From contig JAPFFF010000004.1 in NCBI GenBank assembly GCA_039105265.1, positions 3,844,001-3,908,000 of the forward strand: a stretch of 64,000 nucleotides of DNA. The letters are read 5' to 3'. The notes under the pieces were generated by a model. That model was not told the origin of the DNA. It worked only from the letters and a program-made list of their open reading frames with translations, and made no database searches. The stretch comes from Tritrichomonas musculus. Lineage: Eukaryota; Parabasalia; Tritrichomonadida; Tritrichomonadidae. The translations under genes and the position numbers were made by a program. Within the stretch, counting starts at the first letter, position 1. Each line of letters begins with the position of its first letter. This document shows positions 8,182-18,522 of this stretch, piece after piece.

Positions 8182-10909
8182 TTATTCATTTGCTTGTGAA
8201 CCTTCTGGTGTTGAATCATCATGATATTCTAAACCGTCAAGCGATAGTTTAAAGTAAGAGTCCCTAGTTATCCAAAGTTGAGTCGGAGGAGGTTTGACAA
8301 TGGTTCCATCTGGTTCAACAACATTGAAATATGTGTCATCATCTCCTGTATATATTGGTTGCCCATTGACTTGTATCTGAACGTTTCCGAAACCTCCATC
8401 AAGTCCGTCATAACAATATCCTGCACTTGCTCGTTCTGTTTGAATGTTGAATACAAATGATGTTGCATCACTGATTGTGTTGTTGTATCTCTTACCGTTA
8501 GCGTCATTCTTTGGCATTGTCATCGAATCCTCAAATTCCTTTGTGCATGAAAGAGTGATTGCATCTAAATCACCAGCTGTTAATTGATTTTCAAAGAATC
8601 GCGCACCAATAGTTGAAACGTTTTCGTCTGGGAAGTTCTTTCCACCAATATTCAAGAAACAGTTTTGATAAACTGGATTTTCAAAGACAGTTAAATCATT
8701 ATGATGCTTTGGAAACATGATTGATAAATTAGTTGCATTGATTAATGGGATATTCAATGTTGACTTGATTCCGTTAGCTGCTGGAGCGATTGGGAAAGCA
8801 TGATAATCAACTTTTTGTGAAGGAATGATTAAACCTTGTCTTAAAATGTCTTCAATTCCTTGTCTTGTAGCTTCACAAACACCAAAGCCTTGCATATTAG
8901 ATTTACAAGCTGTGATGGTCATTCGATTAACTGTTAATGTTGCTGTTTGTTTTGAATAATGAGCGCTCATCAACTTGTTGGCTTCAGATTTAGAAACAAA
9001 GCTAATATAAACATTGCCTGCTGGATGCTTTGATGAAGGTATTCCGCTCGGATGTTCTTTAAGATAATGTTTATTACAAATTACTTTATCATCATCTGTC
9101 TTTTCAATTCCGAGCTCTTCAAACTCTTCATCAGTATAGCTGAACATAAATGTAAATGTTTCAAGAACGTCAGTAACAGGAATATTTGTTGAAGCAGGTA
9201 TGTAATGGTCTAACAATTCATACTTCAATAGGCCTTATTAAGGTATTCATTCAATTTTGTAGTATTCAAAAAGTGACAACGAAAATACATATTTTGCGAA
9301 ATATATCATTATAAATTTTAATTTTTTTTATTAAATATTCATAAAATTAATAATATCATTATATAATATATTTAAATTATTGTATATCTTGCTAAAAGTA
9401 GAGATAATTTCATAAATAATCACTCAGCTAATCTTTTCAACCTGAGTTAAAATTTGAAAAATTGGCCATATTTTTTGATTTTAAAAAGATTTATTTTAAA
9501 AAATCAAAAATTCCGACGCTGGGGACTTTATTTTGGATAGATTTTTTCTTTGAATACTTTACATATTTTTACTTTTCAGAAATCTTTATTTTCTCACAAT
9601 TTTACAATTGTTTATATCTTACAATCTCACAATTATTTCTTAAAAAAATGCTCAATATTCTGAAGCATATAATAATTTCATAGAATTGATCTCAATTTTC
9701 TGATGATTCAAATATTTCATAAAAAATAAATTCAATTTAATAAATTAACTAAAAAATATATCTTATATTTTAAATTGGATTTTCCTCATATTTGCTATAA
9801 TATTTATACAAAACATCATTTTTTTTCTAAACTTATCAAATTGTAAAATTTTCATTCAAAAAGAAAAATTAGTTTATTTTTATATCATACGTCAATTTTA
9901 CCATTATATTTAGTAAATAAATTTTTTATCATCATATATTTTATTATATTATAATATGATAAAATATACTGCTTTTGTTCAACCTTAATATGGTCTACTT
10001 CAATTGATATTTCGTTGGTGTTGGTTCAGGTGATGGTGGGTCTGGATTGTCTCCAGGTCCTGGAATCACTGCTTGATTACCAATTTGTGTGAATTGATGT
10101 TTGAGGTGTCCACGGGCTTTGATTTCCTTTAGTCTGTTTAATTCTTCCATCGATATTGAATCATTATCTTCAAGAAATACTTTTGCTTCAGCAACTGTGT
10201 AAGGGTCTAATACTGCCCAAACAAGACCAGCGGGACTAACTTGAAAACGAATTGATAAATCACCAATGATTCCGTTAGGGAATAAATCGAATGCCTGTAA
10301 TGCAAGCAAATCATCAAAAGGAACATTCAAATCAAATTCGACTTCACTTCTTCCTGTGTTCTTAAATGAATTCAAGTTAACATAAGCTCCTGCATGTGTC
10401 TGTGAATAGTTGCTAATGTTTTCCCACAATGAATGAACGAATCTGCGACGTTTCTTCTCGGCTTCTGGTTTAACTGAAGAATATAAGAAGCCCTCACGAA
10501 TGCATTCATTCTGTTGGTATCCGACATTGACATTATTATGAAGAATCTCTAACCTGTCAAACAACTGGTTTGATGATTTGAAACCGACAAACAGTTTGTA
10601 CAAGTTGTTGGGGTCTTTGATTTCATTTAATTTACTCATATCTGTATTCAATGACAAATCTAATTTAACGTGAAATGTTAAGAAACCTTTATCAATATCA
10701 CTTATGAAGTGGTCAGGATGTGTTAAACTTATTTGCGAATATTGTCCTTGATGAAATGGAGCTGGTTGGTCATGACAGTCAACAGTTCTAAATGAAAATG
10801 AACGCGTACCGTCATTGACATTAATCATGTTTCTCATCTCTTCAAATGCATGAAGAACGTTTCCTGTTTCAGTGCGAAGATTATGGGCTCTCTCGTTTCT
10901 GTATAACAT
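8182..10909 (-). pseudogene. Polinton major capsid protein (double jelly-roll type), split by a nested transposon
   Basis: The N-terminal part starts at ATG 10909 and the C-terminal part ends at 8182; a 766-bp inverted-repeat element (9230-9995) lies between them. Both halves align by eye to the capsid region of P2 (27220-29162), with shared blocks such as LTH(P/S)(D/G)H, QLFDRLEILHNN-type, FARFF/YQ.QL.A..LDA, FEDS.T.P.ND...GKRY.N, and GQPIY.GDDDTYF. Known: Polinton MCPs are about 600-700 residues with two jelly-rolls; the two parts total about 650. The divergent small gene at 10959 is the same partner as in P2. It looks otherwise whole; broken by this insertion. The MCP call rests on size, context and conserved partner genes. 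Confidence 0.78.
9230..9995. mobile_element. 766-bp nonautonomous DNA transposon (Mutator-like MITE) inside the capsid gene
   Basis: A very AT-rich block without coding potential. It is flanked by a perfect 9-bp direct repeat TACTTCAAT (9221-9229 and 9996-10004). Ends are inverted: GGCCTTATTAAGGT at the left against GACCATATTAAGGT read from the right (12 of 14 match). A 9-bp target duplication is typical of Mutator-like elements, which are known from Trichomonas. Confidence 0.85.
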
Positions 10910-10958
10910 TTATGATTGAATAAAAAGGAAATAAAACACTTTTATCATTAATTAAATT
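10910..10958. promoter_or_regulatory. Divergent promoter with back-to-back initiator motifs
   Basis: 49 bp between the capsid ATG (minus) and the small-protein ATG (plus). The plus strand has TCATT at 10945-10949, 12 bp before ATG 10959. The minus strand has TCATA (10916-10912), 5 bp before ATG 10909. Both match the trichomonad initiator consensus TCA(+1)Y(T/A) at the usual distance. Confidence 0.6.
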
Positions 10959-11213
10959 ATGGGTGTCGGTATATTCAACAAAATCAAGAACGCATTTAAA
11001 TCAATTGGCGGCAAAGTAAAATCATTCGCTCAGAAAGCAGTTAAAGCATTACCAAAAGTTGTTGATGTTGGAAAGCAAATCGTTGACAGAGTTAAACCGA
11101 TTACACAATTCATTCCTGGTGTCGGTCAGGTTGTTGACGCAATTGATACAGGTTTAAATGTTGCTGACAGAGTTGGGAGATTTGGAAAATCAATATTGAA
11201 TGAAGTTAAATGA
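10959..11213 (+). CDS. Small basic amphipathic virion-type protein (84 residues)
   Basis: The N-terminus is GVGIFNKIKNAFKSIGGKVKSF, an amphipathic basic helix, followed by a Val/Ala/Gly-rich hydrophobic region (VVDVGKQIVDRVKPITQFIPGVGQVVDAI). The product of 29216 in P2 has the same plan and the same divergent position beside the capsid gene. Small basic amphipathic proteins of this kind (adenovirus pVI/pX-like) accompany capsids in Polinton relatives; that assignment is inference. ATG follows a TCATT initiator by 12 bp. Confidence 0.65.
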   Translation: MGVGIFNKIKNAFKSIGGKVKSFAQKAVKALPKVVDVGKQIVDRVKPITQFIPGVGQVVDAIDTGLNVADRVGRFGKSILNEVK

Positions 11214-11249
11214 AAAACAATGAATTATAATGATTTAATATAATTATAA

Positions 11250-11726
11250 ATGAATGAAAACATTAATGAACTTAAAGTTATAAATGATAATGTAAATGAA
11301 TCAAAAGTATTTAAATCAATTGAAGAGTTCAATTTGTTCTATCAAAAGAATATCGAGCAAATGAAATCACAAACGACTAACTATTTGAACAAGATTTATA
11401 AAATCATCACTAATGACGGCAACGAATACAAAATCACTAAGCGAAATTGTACAGACGGTAAAAGACTTAACGGCGACATTTATTTGAAGAAAGTTGGGAA
11501 CACAATCACTAAAACACTTGAAAATGACAACATCAAAGCTGATATATCATTAATGAAAGAATAGATTAACGAACTCAATGAATTAATAAATCAATTGAAC
11601 AACAAAAATAAAATACTTGAAGAACATATTAATAAGCTTTCAAACGTTGTCGACCAACAATCAAAAGTTATTAATGAATATGTATTAAATGTTGTTGCTC
11701 CTGACAACCACAGAATGATTAAGTGA
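11250..11726 (+). pseudogene. Small Polinton gene with coiled-coil end, homologous to 29702-30037
   Basis: The ATG at 11250 opens a product with the pattern FKSIEEFNLFYQKN, then L.K.YKI..N..EYKITK, then LKK; the P2 gene at 29702 shows the matching FKTVDEFNLWYSKN, LNKMYRI..YRITK and MLKKD. The 3' part encodes a Leu/Asn/Lys-rich coiled coil like the end of the P2 product. It looks broken, about one break. Function unknown; position beside the capsid partner gene in both elements suggests a virion or assembly role. Confidence 0.55.
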
Positions 11727-11918
11727 ATCATGATGATTTAATGATTTAGTCGTTTTTGGAGGTGGTTCATGAAATATATTTCCTTTTTCATTATAACATT
11801 TCACTGTTGGTGCTGAATTTATTTTTGTTCTATTCTTTTGCATCGTTAATTGTAATCTATCAAAATGGTTTTTATGCTTATCGTCATGAACGGTTCTTAA
11901 TTGATTGATAACAGACAT
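11685..11918 (-). CDS. Small Polinton ORF, His/Lys-rich (77 residues)
   Basis: ATG at 11918; the next gene starts divergently 14 bp away at 11933. Composition is basic and His-rich (VHDDKHKNHFDRLQL, SLNHHDSLNHS). The 3' end overlaps the end of the convergent gene at 11250. No homologue is seen in P2. Kept because of the tight divergent spacing typical of this element. Confidence 0.4.
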   Translation of the reverse strand: MSVINQLRTVHDDKHKNHFDRLQLTMQKNRTKINSAPTVKCYNEKGNIFHEPPPKTTKSLNHHDSLNHSVVVRSNNI

Positions 11919-11932
11919 TTAATTATTATTAA

Positions 11933-12160
11933 ATGAGTGAACTAACTGAATACAAGAAAGAAATACCCGAATTAAAACGAATCAAACGAGGATTAAAAGA
12001 AAAGTGTTATGATTATAAACAATGTCTAAACAATATCAAATCAGGAATGTTAGGTTCTGACGGTCTTGCTGTTCGTGAATCTCTTATTGAAGACATCAAC
12101 AGCCTCAAAAATAAAGTTCATCAACTTGAGAACGAATTGAATGAATTGTCTAATAAATGA
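11933..12160 (+). CDS. Small coiled-coil Polinton protein (75 residues)
   Basis: Almost wholly helical: ELTEYKKEIPELKRIKRGLKEK and a C-terminal heptad pattern INSLKNKVHQLENELNELSNK. It starts 14 bp from a divergent gene and overlaps the convergent gene at 12150 by 11 bp. Function unknown; oligomerising accessory or virion protein is possible. Confidence 0.5.
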   Translation: MSELTEYKKEIPELKRIKRGLKEKCYDYKQCLNNIKSGMLGSDGLAVRESLIEDINSLKNKVHQLENELNELSNK

Positions 12161-12356
12161 GCTCTTCAAGTTCAGCAATTAATTCAGCAGGACCGTTGAA
12201 TTTCTTTAGTTGTTCAATAAAGTGATTTATCTCTTTTAGTACTCCGTCAACAACATCATCATTATCGTAGAGGTATTTTAATGCAGGTCTCCATCCTTTT
12301 AGCTTTTTGTTGATTCTATTAATGAGGGTGCTTAATTGTTCGGCTTGGTTTGACAT
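12150..12356 (-). CDS. Small helical Polinton protein (68 residues)
   Basis: ATG at 12356, last gene before the right end of P1. Predicted all-helical and amphipathic (STLINRINKKLKGWRPALKYL, NHFIEQLKKFNGPAELIAELEEL). It converges on and overlaps the gene at 11933 by 11 bp. No recognisable family. Confidence 0.5.
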   Translation of the reverse strand: MSNQAEQLSTLINRINKKLKGWRPALKYLYDNDDVVDGVLKEINHFIEQLKKFNGPAELIAELEELIY

Positions 12357-12942
12357 TATAAATTGCTGATAAAAAAATAAAAAATTTTTGAAAGTTCTAT
12401 TTTTCGTTGTTGTTATTTTTGGGAGTTTGTCAATTTATTCAAAATTTGTCTATGCCATTTTGTGAAAGTTTCGAGGGCTAATTTTGAAAAAGTGGCGATT
12501 TTTTGAGTCATGGCGCCGATGATAGAGGTCTGTAAATCCTGGTTTGAGGGGTCATTTTTTAATCCCCCCTCCAGACGGTCATACATATACTACTTTCCTT
12601 TAATATTTTATATCTCAATAATTTTATTATATGTTTATTTTAAACATTTATTGTATTATATGAAATACTTATTGTTTTGATTATTTATTCATAGGGAAAG
12701 AAGTTACATCATTGCCAAAAATCATTAAATATATATAAATATCTTAATGAAAATAACCCTTACGGCCGTAGGCCGTAGTTGGAGAGAGCCGTTGTCAAAT
12801 CCGTAATTTTGCCGAAACCCCTCTATACAATTGCCGTATTTTATTTGGTCGATTTTGAGAAGAAATTAAATTATATTATTTTTTCAAATTCTTTTGAGTT
12901 TAATTACTATAATTACTTGCTAGTAACTTTTTATTACCAATT
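12357..12942. other. Terminal noncoding region of P1 and spacer
   Basis: 12,357-12,590 is noncoding but GC-richer (a C-run near 12,565 and CCAGACGGTC at 12,571), fitting a Polinton terminal repeat; its mate would lie off the left edge. AT-rich DNA follows. A perfect hairpin TACGGCC-gta-GGCCGTA sits at 12,761-12,777. About 35 bp near 12,832 (CCGTATTTTATTTGGTC) resemble DNA near 16,345, so a common older repeat probably underlies both sites. Confidence 0.4.
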
Positions 12943-14129
12943 AGAGGTATTCATGAAGAGATCTAGCCTAGAGATTCGATTGATAATTATATATTATTTT
13001 ATATATTTTATATTTATGCTATAATAGAAAGTATATAATGTTTTATACGTTTGATTTCGAGATATTAATATAAATTATATTTCTATGACTAAATGGCTAT
13101 GGAGAACTTTTGTTAGTGAAATTAAATTCCCAATTTTGAATTTCATTAACAAAAGTTGTTTGATTTGAAAGAAAATATTTCAATGAAAATGGAGTAATAT
13201 TTCAAAGGATTATTATAAAATTGAAATAATTTAATTTTTTATTTCTGCTGATTTATTTATATAATATTTTAATATATTTTATTTATATTATTTTATTTAT
13301 TTTTTGTGTAATGTTTTATATTATATTAATATATATATAATATGGTTTATTTTATTTAATATTAAGATAAATTCATAACTATAATTTGAATAAAGATTTA
13401 TTATTGAAATGACGATCATTTTTTTGAATACTTGGTTAGTTTATATATTGAATGAAATAAAATAAATATTGAATTAATATATTTTAAACTAATCAATTAA
13501 AAAATCTTGATTAATCATTTTATTTTTACAATAAAAAATAAAATACAATAATATTCAAAATACAATAAATATGTTTAGTGAAATATATACTTGAATACTT
13601 TCTTATTTCTTGAAATACATATTTTTAAACCCTTTTTATGACATTTTACACCATTAAAATAAGCCATTAAAATCAAAACCATTATTTCTCAAAATTAAGC
13701 GTATGAATATCTTAAGCACCAACATATACATTAATACATATAATAAAATATCATATGGAAAAGTATTATATAAAATTCTAGGCTGAAAAAAAAGATATGA
13801 TAAGTTTATATCTGAAAAAAATTTTAATTTCTTTTTATTTCTGTTTATAAATCTAATTAAATTTGAAAAATCTAATAATTTAATTAATCTTATGTGTATT
13901 AATATAAATATATTTGGAATTTTCAAAAATCATAAAGATTGAATGAAATATTAAAAATAAACCAGATTAAAATTTTTATAAAATTAACAGTGTTAGACAT
14001 TCTTAAAATGATTATATCGAGCAACCAATTAAAAATTATTGATTTGAATGCATATAACTTAATATTGATGGAAATAATGAGATTAGAAAAATTCAAAAAG
14101 ACGTTAAGTCACTTAACATGAATACCTCT
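12943..14129. mobile_element. MITE family 'AGAGG', copy A (1,187 bp)
   Basis: Begins AGAGGTATTCATG (12943-12955) and ends with its inverse CATGAATACCTCT (14117-14129). Just inside the right end is GACGTTAAGTCAC, shared with copy B (16613-17775). The body is about 80-85% AT with no gene. An internal block near 13,637-13,700 (TGACATTTTACACCATTAAA, TTTCTCAAAATTAAGCG) is also shared with B. No clear target duplication, so the flanks have decayed. Confidence 0.7.
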
Positions 14130-15373
14130 CCTTTTATAAAAAAAAAAATATTTTATAAATTGAATTTAAAATGAAAATGGTGTATATTATTTATTTATAA
14201 TTTTAATTATTATAGGTTTTTATCAAGATTTCACTATAATAACATAAATAATAAGATATATATATATAAAATATTATTTTATTTAATAAATATAAGATAT
14301 AATCAATTCTAATATGGTGGTTTTACGCATATTAGCAGAATGGAATACATAAATTAACATAATGTCTTTCTGTTTGAGTAGATTGATACCTTTTATTTCT
14401 CAAAAATTTTGTAAAATTTTTGAAAAATTTATGATTATATTAGAGTATTCAATTTTTTGCATTCAAAATAATAAAATAATAATTCTCATTAACTAATATT
14501 ATTTTGATTACTTATCATCAATTTAATTCTATTTTAACCAGAGAAATAATATACATATCGTTAAATTTACTAGGATATTGTTTATTTTTAAATTGAATAG
14601 ATTAATTCTTGTTTCAATGATCTCTCAATTATTTTGAATTAAAAATCAAATATCGAAAATATACGCATTTAATATTTGTTTATATATTATATTACTTATA
14701 TAATTAAGTTTAATTTAGATTGGAAATATAGTTTATATTATTTCCGGCAAGATATTTTAGTTTTTTTAATTGAATGCATTTATTATTATTTCAATGATCT
14801 CTCAATTATTTTCAATGAATAAGGAAAAGTCATCTTTTTCATCTTTTGGTGCATATATACATTTACAAAAATATAATATTTTATCATTTAATTTAGTGAA
14901 ATGCTTAATTTAATGATTTTTTGGTGGAGATATTTTAATTTTTTATTTTGAATGTTTATTTTGCAATTCTATGATTATTCAATTTGTTTCTGAGAGCATG
15001 TTTTTTTTCTTCAGAAAAATTGAGAGTGAAGGGCATAAAGACTTTGAGTAAAGTTTTTTGCAAAAACTTACACAAATTGTGCAACACAACGCTGTTTTAT
15101 ATATATATTTAAAACTTCTACATTTTATTTTATTATTTCTCTCAATTTTGTGAAAATTTAAATTCGATCGTACTGCTAAATTCGATCATTTTACTTTTTG
15201 AGAAAAATAATTGAATACCATTTAATTTGCTATAATTCAGAATACATTGAATTTTTAAAAAGTTTAGAGTTGGGACATGATTATTTCAATATATTTAAAT
15301 ATATTTTAATAGCCTATTTAACTATAAAAAAATTTGAAACTGATCGTTTTTTTTTATTTATTTCAAAAAGTAA
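14130..15373. other. AT-rich spacer before the eight-TM gene
   Basis: No coding potential seen. The first 440 bp are low-complexity AT; the rest holds the three-unit tandem repeat listed separately, then poly-T/A-rich DNA up to the initiator motifs of the gene at 15401. Confidence 0.5.
14572..15003. repeat. Degenerate tandem repeat, about 177-bp unit, three copies
   Basis: Units start near 14572, 14749 and 14927. Each has a (G/A)GATATT start, then a T-rich tract, TTGAAT, and a conserved core ATGATCTCTCAATTATTTT (14613 and 14796; more diverged in the third copy near 14969). Spacing is 177-178 bp. It may be a small satellite or an enlarged upstream region. Confidence 0.6.
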
Positions 15374-15383
15374 TCATTTCATA
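15374..15383 (+). promoter_or_regulatory. Two tandem initiator motifs before the eight-TM gene
   Basis: TCATT (15374-15378) and TCATA (15379-15383) both match the trichomonad initiator TCA(+1)Y(T/A). They lie 18-25 bp before ATG 15401, the normal very short leader distance in this group. Confidence 0.6.
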
Positions 15384-15400
15384 TAGTATAGTCTTAGCAA

Positions 15401-16270
15401 ATGGTTGCTCAAATTAGTCAATCAGGCTTAATGTGGCTCACGGCTATTCTTGTTCTCGTAGGAAATGGCGTAGCTTTGATTATCCCTATTTTCATCCATT
15501 CACCAATTATTCAAAATCTTATAAAGCCTCTTACAACTTCGGTGTTTTTAATGGAAGGAATATTCTTTTTACTGCCAAATAATATCTGCTTTTCTGAATC
15601 AAGATTACCAAATACAGGAGCTGCTCTCTGTATTCTTTTTATAGTAGTTTTCGCAATGCTTGACAATTTCTTACCAGATAGAAATGGAGGTCAAGCAGAA
15701 AATGATCAGCAGGAAACGCCAGAAGATCATAAACCAGAAGGAGGCAAACCAAGTCTTGATAACGTTGGAAACATGAGGTATATAACAATTATTTATGTTG
15801 TAATTGCTTGGGTTACATATATGATGATTGGTATGGAATTTTTTGCAGGTAGGAAACATTGGGGAAAAACTGATATAAACCCCGCCTTTTACTTCTTTTT
15901 CCGTTTCGCAACTGTTCAATACGTTTTTGGAATGTACATAATGAACGATGCTCCACCCTTATGGCTTTATCTCGTTTATATGATCCCACTAGCAGTATTA
16001 TTCCCATTAGCTTCAATTCTTGCATACTATATAAATGATCATCCGAAAACTGATATAGAAAACTGCTGCCGGTGCTTCTGTACATTTATGTCTGGAATAT
16101 TTTTATATTGTGGATTCAGGATGATGTATCAGTTCCAACAATTTTTCAAAGATGAAGGTGATCTTAAAAACAAGATAATTCAAGGTGCTACCCTTGCTGT
16201 TGGATATCTTTGGATGTGCTTCATCGCTGGTATATTAACAATGGGCTACAATAATGGACCTTATTGCTAG
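15401..16270 (+). CDS. Eight-TM membrane protein, possibly ZIP-like metal transporter
   Basis: 289 residues. About eight hydrophobic segments are seen (near residues 10-32, 40-60, 70-88, 128-150, 165-183, 188-210, 222-245, 258-283). A hydrophilic loop of about 38 residues (DRNGGQAENDQQETPEDHK) separates segments 3 and 4. This 3+5 layout with a variable loop is the ZIP (SLC39) plan, but the His-containing helix-4/5 motifs of ZIP are not seen, so a diverged or non-transporting relative, or another family, is equally possible. Initiator motifs precede the ATG closely. It is the only host gene in the 9 kb between the two Polintons. Confidence 0.7.
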   Translation: MVAQISQSGLMWLTAILVLVGNGVALIIPIFIHSPIIQNLIKPLTTSVFLMEGIFFLLPNNICFSESRLPNTGAALCILFIVVFAMLDNFLPDRNGGQAENDQQETPEDHKPEGGKPSLDNVGNMRYITIIYVVIAWVTYMMIGMEFFAGRKHWGKTDINPAFYFFFRFATVQYVFGMYIMNDAPPLWLYLVYMIPLAVLFPLASILAYYINDHPKTDIENCCRCFCTFMSGIFLYCGFRMMYQFQQFFKDEGDLKNKIIQGATLAVGYLWMCFIAGILTMGYNNGPYC

Positions 16271-16612
16271 ACGTTTTGACCGTATGACGTTTTATGCCAG
16301 ACCGTCGTCAAGCCATTGCTCACATAGGACGGTTAAAGTATATTACCGTATTTATTTGGTCTTTTCCTTCAAATTACCATTAATAAAAAAAAAAAAAGTA
16401 CCTACTGTGTACATTTATCTGGTTTGGATTTTTTAATAGTGATTATTTAGTTTATTGGTTTGGTACTTCAACTAATTTTTTAAGAAAAAACCATTAGAGG
16501 ACAATATAGAACAGTCACTTTCATTAAATAACTATGGTTATTCATAAATTAATAATGTTTATAAAGAAAGTCACATTCTGATGATAACTCAGTTTTTATA
16601 GAAAAAACAAAA
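16271..16612. other. Spacer with an old repeat fragment
   Basis: Starts with a GC-richer patch (16,275-16,330: GACGTTTTGACCGTATGACG and nearby ACCGTCGTC). CCGTATTTATTTGGTC near 16,345 matches DNA near 12,832. The remainder is AT-rich with no gene. Confidence 0.4.
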
Positions 16613-17775
16613 AGAGGTATTCATGTAGAGAATTCGTCGATAAAATTTTAAATAAAACATTTTATATTTTTAGATATTTTATAATTTGATTATATAATGA
16701 TTTGTATAATTCTTTGAGCCTCCATTTTCAAGATATGAATTTAATATATTTTTGTGAGTATAAATAACTTTACTTCTGAATTTTTATAATTTCAATAGAA
16801 ATATAAAAATATAATTATTTATTAATAAATATGCATTATATGTGATTATTAATATTCAAATTAGTTAATACATATATTATTAGTTTATATTTAAAATTAA
16901 TTTGTATTTTTAACTTTTATAATTAAGAAATATATAGATTAGATATAATTATTTTTCAATATTTTAGGAACGATCATTTTATACAAATTAATAAATAATC
17001 AATTGAATTTATAATCATCTTTTTTTTGAAAAAATATTTATTCTCTCAATATTTTATTACAATTTAATTAATAAACATAGAAACTTTTCAGATGAATTGA
17101 ATTAAATTATCGTAAAAAATTATAATTTTATAACTAATATTTTGCATTTTATAATTAATGAACTATGATTTTTTTTATTTTTTATTATTATTCAATGTAA
17201 TTAAATTATTGTTATCAAAGTTAATTCAAGAGAACATAAATATTTAAAAAAAGTTTTTCTCATTTTTTTGATTTTGGCATTTTGCACCAATAAAATTAAT
17301 AATATAAAGTAAAATCAACATTTCTCAAAAATGAGCGCATAGCCAATATATTCCATTCTCAACTGAATAATTCAGATTAAGCCAAAACATATACATAAAA
17401 TATATAAAAATTTAACGAGCGAATTTTTAAATATTCTACTTTTTTGCAAAAAAATTCATTTTCAAATTTTAAAATCTTCATTATTTTTACATATAAAACA
17501 AAGAACAAAATTTTAAGTCTCACAATAAATTATAGTACTAATAAATTACCTTTATTATTTTAAATATCTGGCATATATTTTAAATTGAGTAAAAATATCA
17601 AGATATTAGGAAAAAAATTTTTAACATTATTTTTTCAAAAAATCATGCTTAATACAATCTCCACAGGTAAGAAATTTGTTTCTCTTAATCTGAGTCTTCA
17701 AAACTTTAAATTGGCTGAAAAAATGCAATTATAAAAATTATCAAAGACGTTAAGTCACCTCACATGAATACCTCT
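16613..17775. mobile_element. MITE family 'AGAGG', copy B (1,163 bp)
   Basis: Ends AGAGGTATTCATG (16613-16625) and CATGAATACCTCT (17763-17775), same as copy A, with GACGTTAAGTCAC inside the right end. Flanks show a 7-bp direct repeat AAACAAA (16606-16612 and 17776-17782). No coding capacity. The body is clearly diverged from copy A, so both are old. Confidence 0.75.
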
Positions 17776-18512
17776 AAACAAAAGGAGCCCGACTTTGGCG
17801 GTTATTGAAAATCGTCGTTTCGACTTCATATTGAAATATTATATAGTAGATTGGTTTTTAAGCAAGTTTTATATAGACCAAAAAAAAATCTATCGTAGGG
17901 GAAAAACATTATTCATGTTTTAAAAATCTAAGTTATCAAAAAGTTTAACTTTTCAGAACTAACGTACGAATTTTAATTCTAAACGTTTTTACATGTTTGA
18001 TAGAAGTGGTGTAAATACACAGAAATAAATCGATTTATCGACAAATGAAAGAAAAATATCAAAGTATAAAAATAATTCAAAAAGTTGACAAATTGAACGA
18101 TAATTTATTTTCACTACTCAATTTTTTTTATTTTATTCATTTTTTATTCTGAATTTACTTATGTATTTAGTTATTTTGGAAATGAAATTTCATTATATTA
18201 AAGATAATAGTCTATTTTATTATTAAAATTTAATAATAAAATATCATAGAACCTCCAAACATCATTAAAATACATAAATATCATAATTAATTGATTTTTT
18301 CTGCAGATAAATAATTATATTTGCTTGGTATGATTATATATAACAATTATTTGTTATTATTTTTCCGAAAACTTTGATTTTTAATAAACATAAATATTCA
18401 TGAAATTATTATCTTTTCAACTCCAAAATGAAAATACTATATTTAATATGCTTTATTAAATAAACATATATTAAAAAAATTATATTTTGTAATAAAAATT
18501 CCGTATCAACAA
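17776..18512. other. AT-rich spacer
   Basis: A short GC-richer patch (17,785-17,830, GGAGCCCGACTTTGGCGGTT) follows MITE B. The rest is AT-rich without a gene. A palindromic CAAAAAGTTTAACTTTTC lies at 17,937-17,954. Confidence 0.4.
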
Positions 18513-18522
18513 AACATTAATT

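Larger units (their letters stand above)
1..12595. mobile_element. Polinton/Maverick element P1, right-hand part (continues off the left edge)
   Basis: Seen: about 12.5 kb of densely packed genes on both strands, with higher GC than the spacers around it, containing fibre-like, integrase, major capsid and several small genes. Known: Mavericks/Polintons are abundant in Trichomonas vaginalis and carry an rve integrase, protein-primed DNA polymerase, packaging ATPase, protease and capsid genes. Polymerase, ATPase and protease are not in this part and may lie to the left. The right end is placed near 12,595, where a GC-richer stretch (12,400-12,590) gives way to AT-rich DNA; the left end and target duplication cannot be seen. 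It looks largely whole apart from one nested transposon in the capsid gene and about one other break, so it is probably younger than P2. Confidence 0.85.

Noticed and set aside
8182-9228. Treating the C-terminal capsid half as a separate gene with a TTG start
   Set aside because: The block joins in homology to the part beyond the 9230-9995 insert; no ATG is present at its front.
12779-14121. Short frames of 60-90 codons rich in Ile, Phe, Lys, Asn
   Set aside because: Composition follows AT-rich DNA; they lie in a MITE and its flank, with no conserved motif.
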